A stretch of 64,000 nucleotides of DNA from Silurus meridionalis (GCF_014805685.1 NC_060892.1:15493490-15557489); one strand, 5' to 3'. Positions 10,251-21,807 are shown, numbered from the stretch's first letter. Made by a program: numbers and translations. Notes: generated by a model not told the origin, from the letters alone.

Positions 10251-12700
10251 CTTGTAACACCCTTAATCCAAATCAGATGCTTTATCTCGTCTGCAATATT
10301 TGACTAGCGTGCATTCATTCACTCACACCCACACACATGTGCAACAGAGTGAACTATGGTGATGCATCAGGTATCCACAGCGTTGATATAATAAAATAAG
10401 CTACCAGCTGAATCACTCGATCCTAGGTCCGCTGCCCCAGCACTGCCTTTCACCACTCTAAATTACGTGTTCTTTCCCAAATTTACAGTCCTGTCAGGAG
10501 ATCCCGTTTTAAAATCTCCAACCCCACTAAATGAGATCAGGATGCAGCTTTGAAAAAAGACAGTCCGACATAAGCTTTCGAGAATTTACATGGTAATAGA
10601 TACGAGCACCTGGACATGGGCTCCTTTTCTGCGTTTCATGATATTGTGATGTGTCCACACTGTACCAACATAAATGTCAGAATTCACTGGGCCTGAATTA
10701 GTTTTTTTTGGCCGTTTCTGGGATCCTGAAATGGTTCAAACAAGATGACCAAGCTTGGGAGCGTGATCTTGCAGGCTTAGCCGTCCAACATCTGTAGCTG
10801 CTTAAGAACAATACGCAGGAGACCCACTTGAGCCCCGGCTCAAATCACAAATTGAACCTCGGTGTAAATAAAACTAACATGTACTCGGCAGCGTTGTTCT
10901 CTCTCCAAGCGAAATCTTTATGGAGCTGACATAGTTCAAAATCGCGTGCTGTATTCTACGGCAAAGAGGAGATGAAGGGGTGAGGGAGAACTGTTAAAAT
11001 CATGGTAAATCCACATAGCTGTGGCCTTAAATATGATAGCATCCTCCAAAAAAAAAAAGAAAACAACTACAGAGAGACCTGTGACTTGAATGAAAGCATA
11101 GAGCAGTTTCAGCACGGCTGCTTTCGTCTGCTTTACATGGGAATTTCTTGTCAGTATTATAGAAAGAAATGATTATATAAAGACTACTCTAGGTAATAGA
11201 CCTGTAAAAGGCGTGTCTGCTGTGTAGATTTGTGTTGTGAACTCAGAGCTTGTATCTTACCTCAGGTTCAAGAATTCTGGAGCAGATGTAAATCAGCAGA
11301 CAGCTTCGTCTCTCTTAAACGTTCCTTAGGGGAGAAATAAATGTAAGAAAGGAGGAAAAATACGATTACTTCTTTGGTTTGGAGATTATGGACATATGGA
11401 CGTCGCTGAGCACCAGAGGGAGTTGAGTAAACTTTTCCTTCTCCGCTTTGGCTACAGGAATTAACATTGTTTTCAGCAGGGATGTGAAGTGTGATTGCAG
11501 CAAGAACAAAAAGAGGAAATGTGCCTTTTACAGCTCATGAATCCTTTTTTTTTTTTCCTCTTAGTCAACTCTGTCTTTTTTTGTATTTTTTTTTTTTATG
11601 GGTTGGCTTTTTTTTTTGCGTCCTGGCTCTGAGGGAACGCTTCATTAAAAAGGAATGCCCATATTTTTTTCCCCTTTTATTTTTTAATACAGGGCAAACT
11701 GTAGCAAGAGCGAAAAGCCAGATTTCCTCCTGGCTCGGGTTCGCCGGTCATGCTGGCTTCATTAGACCGCAGGACTGCAGTGGGACGCTGGTGCGAGAGA
11801 ATACGGTAGAATGCTGTGGATGAGGATGAGGGGAGGAGGAAGGCTGGAGGTTACGGGAAAAGGATGAGAAATGGTTACCAAGAGCGATGAAATGCTGAAG
11901 CAAAAAAGTGGCACAAGTGATGTAGATGGAGAAAAGACGAGAAAAGATACACATCATTAATTTCTGTAGACTAAGGGAAAAAGGAGATGAAAGTAATTTA
12001 CGACTGATTCGCTTCATAGGCAACAAGATGCTCGGTCAAACCCATGAACAGTCTCAGATTTCATAGGGTGTTAAAAAATATATATAGCCACCTAAACTAT
12101 GACCTATAATCACTTTTCCAAAAATGTCTAGTATTGTTAACGTTGCTAACAACACTGCTTCTCTCTCTTTTTTTTTTAAACCAGAAAATTCTCTAGTGTC
12201 CATCTACGGACATAACCCAAACATAAATAATAATAAAAAATTGAACTGCTACGTAACCAAAGAAATGTTTGACAAGCCACTACCTCTGCATACAAGTTTA
12301 CTTTATTCACCTTTTCCAACATGTCTGCCCTGCAGCCTGTGTCAGGTCTCACAAATAATAACTTCTGATTTGGGCTGCACAATAAAGCACACACTACTGA
12401 AAACAAATACCAAATGCACTTTCTTTTTTTTCTATAAAATGACCCAATTATCGACTAGGAAATGCAAAAAAAACCACCAGCCATATTGGGTTTTTTTTTA
12501 CTGGCTTACAAGACCATCATTCACAGCTCAAGGATTTCCTGAGCTCTATTGGAATAGGATTTGTTTATAAGAGGAGACAGGAGTTTCTAGCGGGTAGATT
12601 TTTCTATGAACTCAGCTATTTATGCTCATATGATCCTGTTTCATTCACACATGGCGTCTGGACGGTCGTACAGGTAGTGGAATAGAAAAAGGCTTTTACT
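10250..12700. other. Gene-free, mostly unique sequence
   Basis: No exon or repeat family was recognised. The stretch at 11690-11830 is relatively GC-rich and carries GCCAG, TGGC and CCGG words, like the block at the window start, so it is a weak candidate for regulatory DNA. T-rich runs at 11540-11690 create a spurious hydrophobic open frame. Confidence 0.3.
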
Positions 12701-12705
12701 TGAGC

Positions 12706-12790
12706 AGGGTTTCTGCAGGTTTCGCAAAGTCAAATGTAAGACTTTTAAAGACTCATTAAGAATTTAATTTAAGACCTAGATCACAACATC

Positions 12791-12821
<31 letters not shown>

Positions 12822-13190
12822 AATACGTTTTTTAGCAACTAAAGCCCTAAATGTATTTTTTTCAAGCCAAGTATCACTAAACAGGAACTTTACCACAGCA
12901 AAAAAAATAAAATAATCCGTTTTACGTCAGTGGTACAATACAAAAGAGATTTGCACCAATAACAGAAAGCTGATTGGCTGTCGCATGTCGGTCTAATTTA
13001 TAGTCGTAATACAGCGAATTATATTTGGACTAAAGAAAGAAAGAACTACAACACCACAATAAAAAAACTAACAAAAACGTTCTAAAGTGCTGTGATAGAA
13101 TTTCAATGAGCGTTAGAGGTAGTGTTACATGGACATCGGAAAACTTAGACCCGTTTTAAATGATTTAAGACGTAGAAATTCAGATACACT
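12706..13190. mobile_element. Degenerate hAT-like nonautonomous element
   Basis: It begins with CAGGGTTTCTGCAGGTTTCG and continues with repeated TTTAAGACT/TTTAAGACC words, a pattern I recall from hAT-type elements in fishes. A related TTTAAGACGT word occurs near 13161. No matching 3' terminal repeat was found, so the right boundary is approximate. A CA microsatellite lies inside. Confidence 0.4.
12794..12821. repeat. (AC)n microsatellite
   Basis: AC array of about 14 units inside the hAT-like segment. Confidence 0.95.
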
Positions 13191-13888
13191 TCATACTCAC
13201 AAATGATCAAAAAGCCCACGTCTTTAACGTGGAAGAAGCAGCAGTCAGATGTCTTTTTTTTTTCCAAACATAAGGCAACATCTGCATAATTATGGACATG
13301 TGTATCCAGACTAGACTAAAAGTATTAGATGAGTGCAAAGCTTGGGGAAAAAAAAGCCTATAATGGAAGGTGGAGAGAAAAACTGAAATGTCTCATCCAG
13401 ACAGACATAACATTAAAAGAGTAGCACCTGGAAATAAGAAATTACCCCAACTAAATGTAATCGTGCTCTACATAATGTGCTTCGTTTACGTCCAGTGTGC
13501 TTTTGCCTTCAGTGAATTGGCCTGAACGCTAAGCGAATTTTACAGCTAAACTGTAAATGCTGCCCTTCTGCACATATCAGTCAATTATCTTCGGTATTAG
13601 GAATCTACAGAGCAGTTGTGAAGCCCTTGATGTCGTTATGTCACAGTTCATTCTGCACCTAAAATAATCCGATATTCTTTAAATGTAACTCTTGATCTGA
13701 GTTAAAAAAAAAAAATGGACCTCTATTATACAAGATACAAAATTCATTTCAAGTTCATTACTATTTTCAAAAGCCTGGTTACAATGTACAGCCTGAATTT
13801 TACTGCAAGTGAAGCTTTTCTCCCGAATACAGAAAATATATAGTGAGAGCATAAACATTGTTGAGAAATAAAATTATCGACCAAACTA
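13190..13888. other. Gene-free AT-rich sequence
   Basis: Nothing recognised; no long open frame and no repeat family identified. Confidence 0.45.
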
Positions 13889-13996
13889 GGGCTGAAACGA
13901 TTCCTCGAGTAACTTGAGTAACCGTCACTGGATTAATCGATGGACTAATCGGTAGAATACTCAATTACTAAAATAATTGATAGCTGCAGCCCTGAA
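13889..13996. mobile_element. Short hAT-like MITE
   Basis: Starts TAGGGCTGAAACGATTCCTC and ends ATAGCTGCAGCCCTG, giving AGGGCTG.A inverted ends about 107 bp apart, with ATCGA-rich inner sequence. A sister right end occurs at 31748-31790. Target duplications are not clear. Confidence 0.5.
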
Positions 13997-14014
13997 CCAA
14001 ACTAAAAATCCTTT

Positions 14015-14640
14015 TACAATATTGCGGTGAATTGTGGCTCATTTCTCCTGGTAAATCATTTTCAATCCTCCAAAGTTACAAGGGTTCTAATTATGGACAA
14101 AATTCTTCATTACTGTTAAATATTATTCAAGTCAGGAGATTATTTAGGCCATGTTAGTCGTTCTAAATTAGTTTTGGCTTTATGTTTGTGGTCTTTGTCT
14201 GCTTGAAACTCATTACTCATAATCTTACATTCCAGTGCTCATGTTAGTTCTCACTCTCCAGTGTTCTGTATTGTTTAAAGACTATAATCACAGTCTTAAT
14301 GTCACCCAAATGAGGATGGGTTCCCCTTTTGAGTCTGGTTCCTCTCAAGGTTTCTTCCTCATAACATCTAAGGGAGTTTTTCCTTACCACAGTCGCCACG
14401 GCTGCTCATCAGGGATAAATACACATTGTTCACCTTAACTCTAATTCTGTAAAGCTGCATTGAGACAATGTTGTGAAAAGCACTATAGAAATAAATTTGA
14501 CTTGACTGACATTGAACTTTTTACCAAATTAAATGACAATGCTAAAAGTATCTTAATGCTCCCATCACCATGCTTCACTGTGGGTATGACAGTGTTCTTG
14601 GAATCACTCATAGGATAGAGAAACCATTCTTTCTCCAAAA
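14015..14640 (-). mobile_element. Ancient Tc1-like relic interrupted by a LINE-tail repeat
   Basis: 14015-14225 resembles antisense Tc1 transposase DNA (for example GGCTTTATGTTTGTGGTC and TTTAGGCCATGTTAGT). 14516-14640 continues with CCATCACCATGCTTCACTGT, antisense to the glycine-rich GGG/VMVW region of Tc1 transposases. The two halves are separated by the repeat at 14228-14513. No intact frame remains. Confidence 0.5.
14228..14513 (+). mobile_element. Fish LINE-type 3' tail repeat, copy 1
   Basis: Key words are ATGAGGATGGGTTCCC, TCAAGGTTTCTTCCTCATA, GGGAGTTTTTCCTTACCAC and a terminal AAAGCACTATAGAAATAAAT. This is a very common fish interspersed repeat whose end resembles L2/CR1-like retrotransposon tails; I am unsure of the exact family. 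A second copy lies at 33328-33548. Confidence 0.6.
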
Positions 14641-14659
14641 TGACAATCTGGATTATTGC

Positions 14660-15138
14660 TTACATTTACCAAAGGGTTCTGGGTTGCACAAAAGATTTTA
14701 CACGTGTTTTATTTGTGTATTTGACAGTGGTAGAAAATAGGTATAGGTACATAGGTTAATGCTCTTTCTGCTGCATTTATGTCACCGTGCAAGTGTGTGT
14801 TTTTTTAAGTGACTGCAAGCTTCTTTCTTAAATTTATTATCATTAGTCTGGGAGTGAGTTGTGAAACATCGGGTGGCAGACTTTCTTGTGGTTCCCTGAC
14901 TTTTCCCCCTTTATATCTTATGATGATGACGACCAAATGTCCCGACAGGAATGTTTAAAGGATTGGTAGTTTTATTCATTCAAGTATTTAATAATGCTGT
15001 TCCTTTGTCAAACGCCTTCACCGGAAAATCTGGATGCCTTTTATGACGAGATGCAATCTATACAAATACATTTTTGAAATATACCTGTATAATTACTATT
15101 TGATTTAAATACATAGAAAGAAATTACAAACAATTCAT
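14660..15138. other. Gene-free sequence
   Basis: No gene or repeat recognised with confidence. It may include further decayed Tc1 sequence continuing from the element on its left. Confidence 0.4.
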
Positions 15139-15585
15139 TACACTCTATGAACAAAAGTTTGTGGACGTCTGACCTTGAAATCCACATGTGCTTTTTGAAC
15201 ATCAGTCCCATTTTGCTGTTACAATAACCTCCTCTCTTCTGGGGAGATGTTCCACTAGATTGTGGAGTGCGTTTGGGGAGATTTGTGCTCATTCACCCAC
15301 AAGGGTGTTAGTAAAGTCAGGTACTGGTGTAGGGTGAGGAGGCCTGGGGTGCAGTCAGCGTTACAGTTCATCCAAAGGGTGTTTTGTAGGGTTCAGGTCT
15401 GATCTTCCACTCCAAGCCATGTAAACCTCATTGTCATGTAGTTGGCTTTGTAGCACAGGTGCATTGTTAATTGGGAACAGATTTGGGTCTCCTAGTTCAA
15501 GTGAAGGGAAAATGTAATGGTTCCACATTCAAAGACATCATGTAGAGTCGTGTGTCTCAAATATTTTGGGGAAGAATCACGTCGG
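15139..15585 (-). mobile_element. Tip-like Tc1 relic, copy 1
   Basis: The left end reads AAAAGTTTGTGGACGTCTGA. Inside are words antisense to Tc1 transposase, such as TTCTGGGGAGATGTTCCACT, GAGGAGGCCTGGGGTGCAGT and TTCAAGTGAAGGGAAAATGT. The same words recur in most other copies in the window. The coding frame is destroyed and the far terminal repeat is not visible. Confidence 0.75.
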
Positions 15586-15869
15586 GGAAAAATGAAGCGT
15601 CCCAATATAGTTTGTATTTTTTTTCCCTTACTTTTTTCTTTTCATTCCTTTTATCTCTTAAACATCATCTTTACATACACATTCCGACCGTGTTTGAGCA
15701 GTTAAACGTGTTCGAATCGCCATTTCAAAGTAACGCGAAACAAACTTTTTCAATCAAATAAAATTCAAGTGATGCCACCCCTTTGCCACACAGCTTTGCC
15801 ACACCATTGAGCATTGCACTAATCCCTATTTTGAGTTCTGCCCTTGCCTAAATTAGAAACAGTGCCTAT

Positions 15870-16060
15870 AAATCAGTGTCAGGAGACAGAAGGCCACCCA
15901 CCACCGCCTAAGTGCCGGCGCTTCACTCTTCAGCAGAACAGCACTTGATTTGTTAATAGTGTACATAATGGCGCCATTTTCACAAGCCGCGTTAAATCAT
16001 ATGCGCCAGGCCCTGTACGAGCATTAGCGCAAAAGAGGGGCATGGTGATACAAAACTCTA
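15870..16060. promoter_or_regulatory. Candidate noncoding regulatory block
   Basis: Single-copy-looking sequence with CpG, TTGTTAATAG, AATGGCGCCATTTT (contains the palindrome AATGGCGCCATT) and ATATGCGCC words. Flanking DNA is simpler and more AT-rich. Conservation is untested. Confidence 0.28.
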
Positions 16061-16242
16061 CTGCTGGGTTATTTATTTATTTATTTATACTCCCTCCGAA
16101 GACTAAATTGGATTCTCGCTGCATTGTTTTCTAATTTGAAACATCCATCATTTATTATTAAAGGAAGAAAAGGAAGGCAGGCTCGCCTACGGCAGCCGAT
16201 GCTCCACACCCTATTCCATCCAAACATCAAATAACCACACGG

Positions 16243-16275
16243 GCACACACAAACACACACACACACACACACACA
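16243..16275. repeat. (CA)n microsatellite
   Basis: Imperfect CA array with one AAAC interruption. Confidence 0.93.
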
Positions 16276-16479
16276 GCCCTTACTCATTTTTGTACTGAGA
16301 ACTGAAGGAGAAGCTGAAATCTGTGTGCTGGTGTGCTGCTTCAAATGAACGGATCGCGATGACATGATCTAGACAGCAAAAAAAAAAAAAAAAGGAAAAA
16401 AGAAAAAAAAAGGATGGCAGTGAATCACACATAACAAAAAATACCTCCGCCCCGAAAATAAAATGTAAAAAAAAAAAAA

Positions 16480-16740
16480 ATATCTACGGGGTAAATTGGT
16501 CTGGTCGGATTTGTGTTATAGAGGAGCGCTGTTCTGTTCCGTATTATCAGGATGCCACAGCTAAGTGTCGCAATTAGGCCACCCTTTTTCATGCTAATCT
16601 GCTTGACAGCACAACAATCAGCTCTCTCCACGTCCACGTGTCTGCTCTGGCATTTGCTGCCGCTGCCCACATTTGCATTATTTATCATATCGGGATGAAA
16701 CGTGGGGCCGCTGTGCGCCACGGCGTCCGTTGATTATTGT
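16480..16740. promoter_or_regulatory. Candidate noncoding regulatory block
   Basis: Unique sequence with CGCAATTAGG, CATGCTAATCTGC, CCACGTCCACGTG (E-box-like) and ATTTGCATTATTTATC (POU-like). No coding frame is supported. Enhancer role inferred only. Confidence 0.3.
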
Positions 16741-17491
16741 GGCATTACATATGTCAAGTACAAATACGGGGCCGTTCTTTTTTTTCCTCGTGTGCCACTT
16801 CACCAGTGTGGGTTGATGAAGAAGGGGGGAAAAAGGAACTCTCATTGCTTAATATCTCATTGCTTCCGAAAATCGGATATGAATGGGAAATGTTGAGGGG
16901 GGGGGGGAGTCTGTGAGCTAGAGAACCAATCTGGTCCGCTGTCTGGTTGTGTTTGTATTTGTCCAGTTGAACGTGTGGACGAGTGTAAAGTGCTCTATGA
17001 GATGATAGTAAGCACAGGTGGCGCTACAGCTTCATGACTCTTTAAAGCACAGCACAGGATGCACGCCGGTGTATTTCATCTTTTCCTCATGCATGCTATT
17101 TATGACACACGCTGGTGACAGTTCTTAATGGACTATGTACTAGACTCGTTCTAGCTGCAAAAGAGTAAACGATAAAGGAGAACTAACCTGGAGCTTCATC
17201 GGCAAATAACTACATCTGATCCACCGCTCTCTTGCATTTGATACCAGCTGTTTGCCTGGCGAAGGTAGCATGGGAGGAGAGAGTTACATGTAAAAAAATA
17301 ATAATAAATAAATAAAAAAAACAGAGACAGTGTGTGTATGAAAGAGAGAGAGAGAGAATGAGAGATCAAAGGAGGGAATAGAGATAGAAGCTCCATCCTT
17401 TCACCTCCAAAAATCTGATTTCCTTAAAATGAAACAAGACTTTTAGTTAAAGCATCGCCTTTGAAATCATGAACACATATCCGACTATCTA
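16741..17491. other. Gene-free sequence left of the Tc1 element
   Basis: Nothing recognised apart from a short AATA run (17295-17318) and a GA run (17344-17356). Confidence 0.45.
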
Positions 17492-17670
17492 CAGGGAGTG
17501 CAGAATTATTAGGCAAATGAGTATTTTGACCACATCATCCTCGTTATGCATGTTGTCTTACTCCAAGCTGTATAGGCTGGAAAGCCTACTACCAATTAAG
17601 CATATTAGGTGATGTGCATCTCTGTAATGAGAAGGGGTGTGGTCTAATGACATCAACACCCTATATCAGG

Positions 17671-17693
17671 TGTGCATAATTATTAGGCAACTT
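17671..17693. repeat. Inner left transposase-binding-type repeat
   Basis: TGTGCATAATTATTAGGCAA plus CTT; exact inverse of 18841-18863 and related to the outer terminal repeat. Confidence 0.85.
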
Positions 17694-17709
17694 CCTTTCC
17701 TTTGGCAAA

Positions 17710-18725
17710 ATGGGTCAAAAGAAGGACTTGACAGGCTCAGAAAATTCAAAAATAGTGAGATATATTGCAGAGGGATGCAGCAGTCTTAAAATAGCCAAGC
17801 TTCTGAAGCGTGATCATCGAACAATCAAGCGTTTCATTCAAAATAGTCGACAGGGTCGCAAGAAGCGTGTGGAAAAACCAAGGCGCAAAATAACTGCCCG
17901 TGAACTGAGAAAAGTCAAGCGTGCAGCTGCCAAGATGCCACTTGCCACCAGTTTGGCCATATTTCAGAGCTGCAACATCACTGGGTGCCCAAAAGCACAA
18001 GGTGTGCAATACTCAGAGACATGGCCAAGGTAAGAAAGGCAGAAAGTCGACCACCACTGAACAAGACACACAAGCTGAAAGCGTCAAGACTGGGCCAAGA
18101 AATATCTCAAGACTGATTTTTCTAAGGTTTTATGGACTGATGAAATGAGAGTGAGTCTTGATGGGCCAGATGGATGGGCCCGTGGCTGGATTGGTAAAGG
18201 GCAGAGAGCTCCAGTCCGACTCAGGCGCCAGCAAGGTGGAGGTGGAGTACTGGTTTGGGCTGGTATCATCAAAGATGAGCTTGTGGGGCCTTTTCGGGTT
18301 GAGGATGGAGTCAAGCTGAACTCCCAGTCCTACTGCCAGTTTCTGGAAGACACCTTCTTCAAGCAGTGGTACAGGAAGAAGTCTGCATCCTTCAAGAAAA
18401 ACATGATTTTCATGCAGGACAATGCTCCATCACACACGTCCAAGTACTCCACAGCGTGGCTGGCAAGAAAGGGTATAAAAGAAGAAAATCTAATGATATG
18501 GCCTCCTTGTTCACCTGATCTGAACCCCATTGAGAACCTGTGGTCCATCATCAAATGTGCGATTTACAAGGAGGAAAACAGTACACCTCTCTGAACAGTG
18601 TCTGGGAGGCTGTGGTTGCTGCTGCACGCAATGTTGATGGTGAACAGATCAAAACACTGACAGAATCCATGGATGGCAGGCTTTTGAGTGTCCTTGCAAA
18701 GAAAGGTGGCTATATTGGTCACTGA
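17710..18725 (+). pseudogene. Tc1-like transposase, DD37E spacing, broken by three frameshifts
   Basis: A DDE transposase would cut and paste the surrounding element. The ATG at 17710 lies just inside the inner left repeat. Residues about 10-45 form the N-terminal helix-turn-helix (RDHRTIKRFIQ is its recognition part), followed by a basic GRKKR stretch. Further on are WTDE (first catalytic Asp), GGGGVLVWAG, MQDNAPSH (second Asp) and LNPIENLW (Glu). I count 37 residues between the second Asp and Glu, giving DD37E instead of the DD34E of most Tc1 elements; I recall a DD37E group called TRT. The frame shifts near 17985 and 18085, and again near 18572 in a run of G and A. The last segment ends GGYIGH at 18725. 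No functional protein is expected. Confidence 0.9.
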
Positions 18726-18840
18726 TTTGTTTTTGTTTGGTTTTGAATGTCAGAAATGTATATTTGTGAATGTTGAGATGTTATATTGGTTTCACTGGTA
18801 AAAATAAATAATTGAAATGGGTATGAATTTGTTTTTTGTT

Positions 18841-18863
18841 AAGTTGCCTAATAATTATGCACA
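18841..18863. repeat. Inner right transposase-binding-type repeat
   Basis: AAGTTGCCTAATAATTATGC plus ACA; perfect inverse of the inner left repeat. Confidence 0.85.
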
Positions 18864-19065
18864 GTAATAGTCACCTGCACACACAGATATCCCCCTAAAA
18901 TAGCTAAAACTAAAAACTACTTCCAAAAATATTCAGCTTTGATATTAATGAGTTTTTTGTGTTCATTGAGAACATGGTTGTTGTTCAAATTAAATCCTCA
19001 AATAAAATTAATCCTCAAAAATACAACTTGCCTAATAATTCTGCACTCCCTGTACATAGATAGTC

Positions 19066-19067
<2 letters not shown>

Positions 19068-19104
<37 letters not shown>
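19068..19104. repeat. (TA)n microsatellite
   Basis: TA array beginning 14 bp past the TA duplication of the Tc1 element. Confidence 0.95.
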
Positions 19105-19106
<2 letters not shown>

Positions 19107-19965
19107 CTCATAGATCACTCGTCACCTTGCACCACATAAATAAACCCTCATGTAGCACACAGCTACTTGCTCGCTCAGACCAGCGACACACAAAAGGAAG
19201 GAGGATTCTTTTACTAAAATGGCTCCCTGAGATCTTTCGCCTCCGGTGCTGGGCAGAAAAAAAAATTAAAAAGTCGTAATAACATTTGTGAAAATAATTA
19301 GAATACAAATGCAATCTGGATGCAGCCACTTCCCCCGTCAACCATTTTTCTTTCCCTCTCAGAACTTATTCAACCTTCAGAATCTATTTTTTTTCCCCTA
19401 GATGTGGGAGCACTTTCATGCCTTTCCAGACTGGTCATTTAACATAAGAGAAAGAGAGAGAAAGAGAGAAGGTATATTGTAGGCTGTGGATGGCATTTTA
19501 TTTGTATCAGTTCATTTGACGCAAATTATGTACTGACTCAAATGCCAGGTCTATAAAAAATAAATAAATAAACAGACAAACAAATAAATAAATAAAAAAG
19601 AAACGGACATCTCATTTACACGCCGGTGCTAAACAAAATGGAAACGTCGTGTACGCTTTGCGGTACATAGGCCGCTCGAGAAGCGAGAGTGATTTGGTTT
19701 CAAGCAAATCACATCAATGTTTAAAAAAAAAAAAAAAGAAAAAGAAAAAAAAAGCCAATTTTGTATTTGTGGCAAACTGAAAACACTGTTACAGCTTTAA
19801 TTTAATGATACATCAATATTTGATTATGGTTGTCGAACACTACCAGTACAGATCCATAAATAATTGAAGAGCATGGCAGCATGGAATAATACTGACAGTA
19901 ATTTATAGAGTAAGCATGAGCGCTATTTCCTGTGCTGCTCAAAACACCTCAGGCAAATTTAAGCG

Positions 19966-19966
<1 letters not shown>
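19105..19966. other. Gene-free sequence
   Basis: Contains an AAAT-type simple repeat (19556-19600), an A-rich run (19722-19753) and otherwise unrecognised unique DNA. Confidence 0.45.

Positions 19967-20022
<56 letters not shown>
19967..20022. repeat. (TA)n microsatellite
   Basis: Uninterrupted TA array of about 28 units. Confidence 0.97.
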
Positions 20023-20025
<3 letters not shown>

Positions 20026-20190
20026 GCAGCAGATATCTGCGACATGTATATTTCAGGTAGAAATGTGATTGCTGTATGGAGAGGAGTCTGTGCACTTAGC
20101 CACATACTGGTTCATTGCAGCACAGTGCAGTAATTTCTTTGATCATTTTTAATGGTGCTGTTCGTTTCATGTGGGTGTGCTGCTTGTGCA

Positions 20191-20206
20191 CATGCGCGTG
20201 CGCACG

Positions 20207-20238
<32 letters not shown>
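20191..20238. repeat. (CA)n microsatellite with CpG-containing start
   Basis: CATGCGCGTGCGCACGCACG leads into a pure CA array; alternating purine-pyrimidine sequence with Z-DNA potential. Confidence 0.93.
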
Positions 20239-20239
20239 T

Positions 20240-20400
20240 GCACGAACCACCCTGCAGGTGTCATTTCACTCCTCCAGCTCTGGGATTAGTATGCGGCAGG
20301 CAATAAAGAGCTGGGTCATTACACTGCGCCGCACGCATCCATAATATCAACACACCAGCGTCATTACCTTTTCAAAAGGACACTACTGGCTCACTGTCTG
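20240..20400. promoter_or_regulatory. Candidate noncoding regulatory block
   Basis: Unique sequence with CAATAAAGAGC, GGGTCATTAC and CAGCGTCATTACC (two GTCATTAC words) and several CpGs. No coding evidence; conservation untested. Confidence 0.25.
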
Positions 20401-20466
20401 CTCAAAGAAACGCTATGTGGAAGAGAAACGGAGAACAAGACGAGAGGGAAGATCACGGAGTGAAAT

Positions 20467-20495
20467 GTACATCCTGGATGTACATCCTGGATGTA
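20467..20495. repeat. Palindromic tandem duplication
   Basis: The 13-bp near-palindrome ACATCCTGGATGT occurs twice, overlapping through TGTACAT, so the whole can fold into alternative hairpins. Confidence 0.8.
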
Positions 20496-20584
20496 ATGTA
20501 GAGAGTCTGAGTTAAAAAAATAAAAAAATTAAATGAAATCCGCACGAATGCTAATATTATGTAAATCTGCATGTGACATTTACT

Positions 20585-21008
20585 TACACTGCAAGGGCAA
20601 AAGATTGTGGACACCTGACCATAAGATTAGTATGTGCTTTCTGAACATCCTATTACACATTAAGTCCCCATTTGCAGTTATACGGACCTTCACTCTTCTG
20701 GGAAGATGTTTCACTAGATGTTGGAGGCCTGGGGTGCAGTCAGCATTCCAATTCATCCCAGTGTTGTTTAGGGTTGAGGTCAGAACTCTGTAGCAGTTCA
20801 CTCAAGATCTTCCACTTCAACCCATGTAAAACCATATGTTCATGCAGCTGGCTTTGTGTACAGGGGGTATTGTCATGCCGGAACACATTTGGGTCTTCTA
20901 GTTCAAGTGAAGGGAAAATGTGATGCTTCCAACATCCAAAGACACCATGTACAATTGTGTACCTCCACCTTTGTGGTAGCGGTTAAATGAAGAGCGACAT
21001 ATGGAAGG
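20585..21008 (-). mobile_element. Tip-like Tc1 relic, copy 2, internally deleted
   Basis: Left end AAGATTGTGGACACCTGACC. It shares AGGCCTGGGGTGCAGTCAGC and TTCAAGTGAAGGGAAAATGT with copy 1. Compared with copy 1, a segment is missing where GATGTTGG joins AGGCCTGG near 20722. Transposase antisense; not coding. Confidence 0.75.
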
Positions 21009-21099
21009 AAATAGGCGGTGTTCACAAACGCTTGCTCATGTGGTCTACCTGTGGAACAATTTTTAATAAATGCCACCTTGAAGTAAATGAGAAATTGAT

Positions 21100-21310
21100 C
21101 TGTATAGCGTATATAGTCATTGTGTATATAATATAAGCATTGTGTATATAATATAAATAAGATCAATTTATATTTAGCTTTATTTAAAATTCGATTATTA
21201 TTTATTAAATTTATTTACATGTTGGATATAAGCATTATAATAAGCATTTCACTACATGCTCCTCTGTATGAATGTGTATGTGAGAAATAAAATTTGATTT
21301 GAAATTAAAC
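21100..21310 (+). mobile_element. Probable retrotransposon 3' tail, AT-rich
   Basis: GTGTATATAATATAA is tandemly duplicated at 21121-21160. The right part ends ATGTGAGAAATAAAATTTGA, which resembles common fish LINE/SINE ends reading ATAAAATTTGATTTGA. Family not assigned. Confidence 0.35.
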
Positions 21311-21805
21311 CAATTAATAAGCATAATTACTACACACTAATTACCATGTGCTTCATCAGAAACTTTTTTAAACCTACCCGTTCCTCCTCACGCCAGGAAA
21401 CTTTACTCCTTTGTGAATTCACTGACCTACAGTAGCTACAGTCGCTGTTCAGCAACGCCAATTAGTTACTGTGCGGTACACTGGAGCTTGTTTGTTCTAA
21501 CTCTCTAACCTCAGCATTGTGATTCATATTTCAATTCTTGATCTTTATTTTTATATTCTTCGTGCTTTACTCCACACCCATAATTACTTCACTGCATTAA
21601 ATCTGGCCCACAGGGTTCCAAGGCATCTATAAAACCACCACCACAATGAACTGATCAGATATGAATTAGACTTTTTTCCCTTAGCAGTAACAAGCAGGTT
21701 TGTTCACCATCTCGCTTTCAATCATTTCCCAATAAAGATGAACAGTTGCCAGAGCGTTCGGGAAAGACGAGAGGAAACAGGTGGTGAGAAAGACTGCATG
21801 GATCA
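21311..21805. other. Gene-free sequence
   Basis: Nothing recognised in this AT-rich unique stretch. Confidence 0.45.
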
Positions 21806-21807
21806 CC

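Larger units (their letters stand above)
17492..19052 (+). mobile_element. Near-complete Tc1-like transposon (1561 bp)
   Basis: Both ends carry the inverted repeat beginning CAGGGAGTGCAGAATTATTA (about 25 bp perfect), flanked by TA at 17490-17491 and 19053-19054, the expected Tc1/mariner target duplication. A second perfect 23-bp inverted pair lies inside at 17671-17693 and 18841-18863 and shares ATTATTAGGCAA with the outer ends, giving an inverted/direct-repeat layout like that of Sleeping Beauty-type elements. A broken transposase gene lies between the inner repeats. This is the youngest-looking element in the window. I recall the same termini from fish and amphibian genomes, so horizontal spread is plausible. 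Confidence 0.93.
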
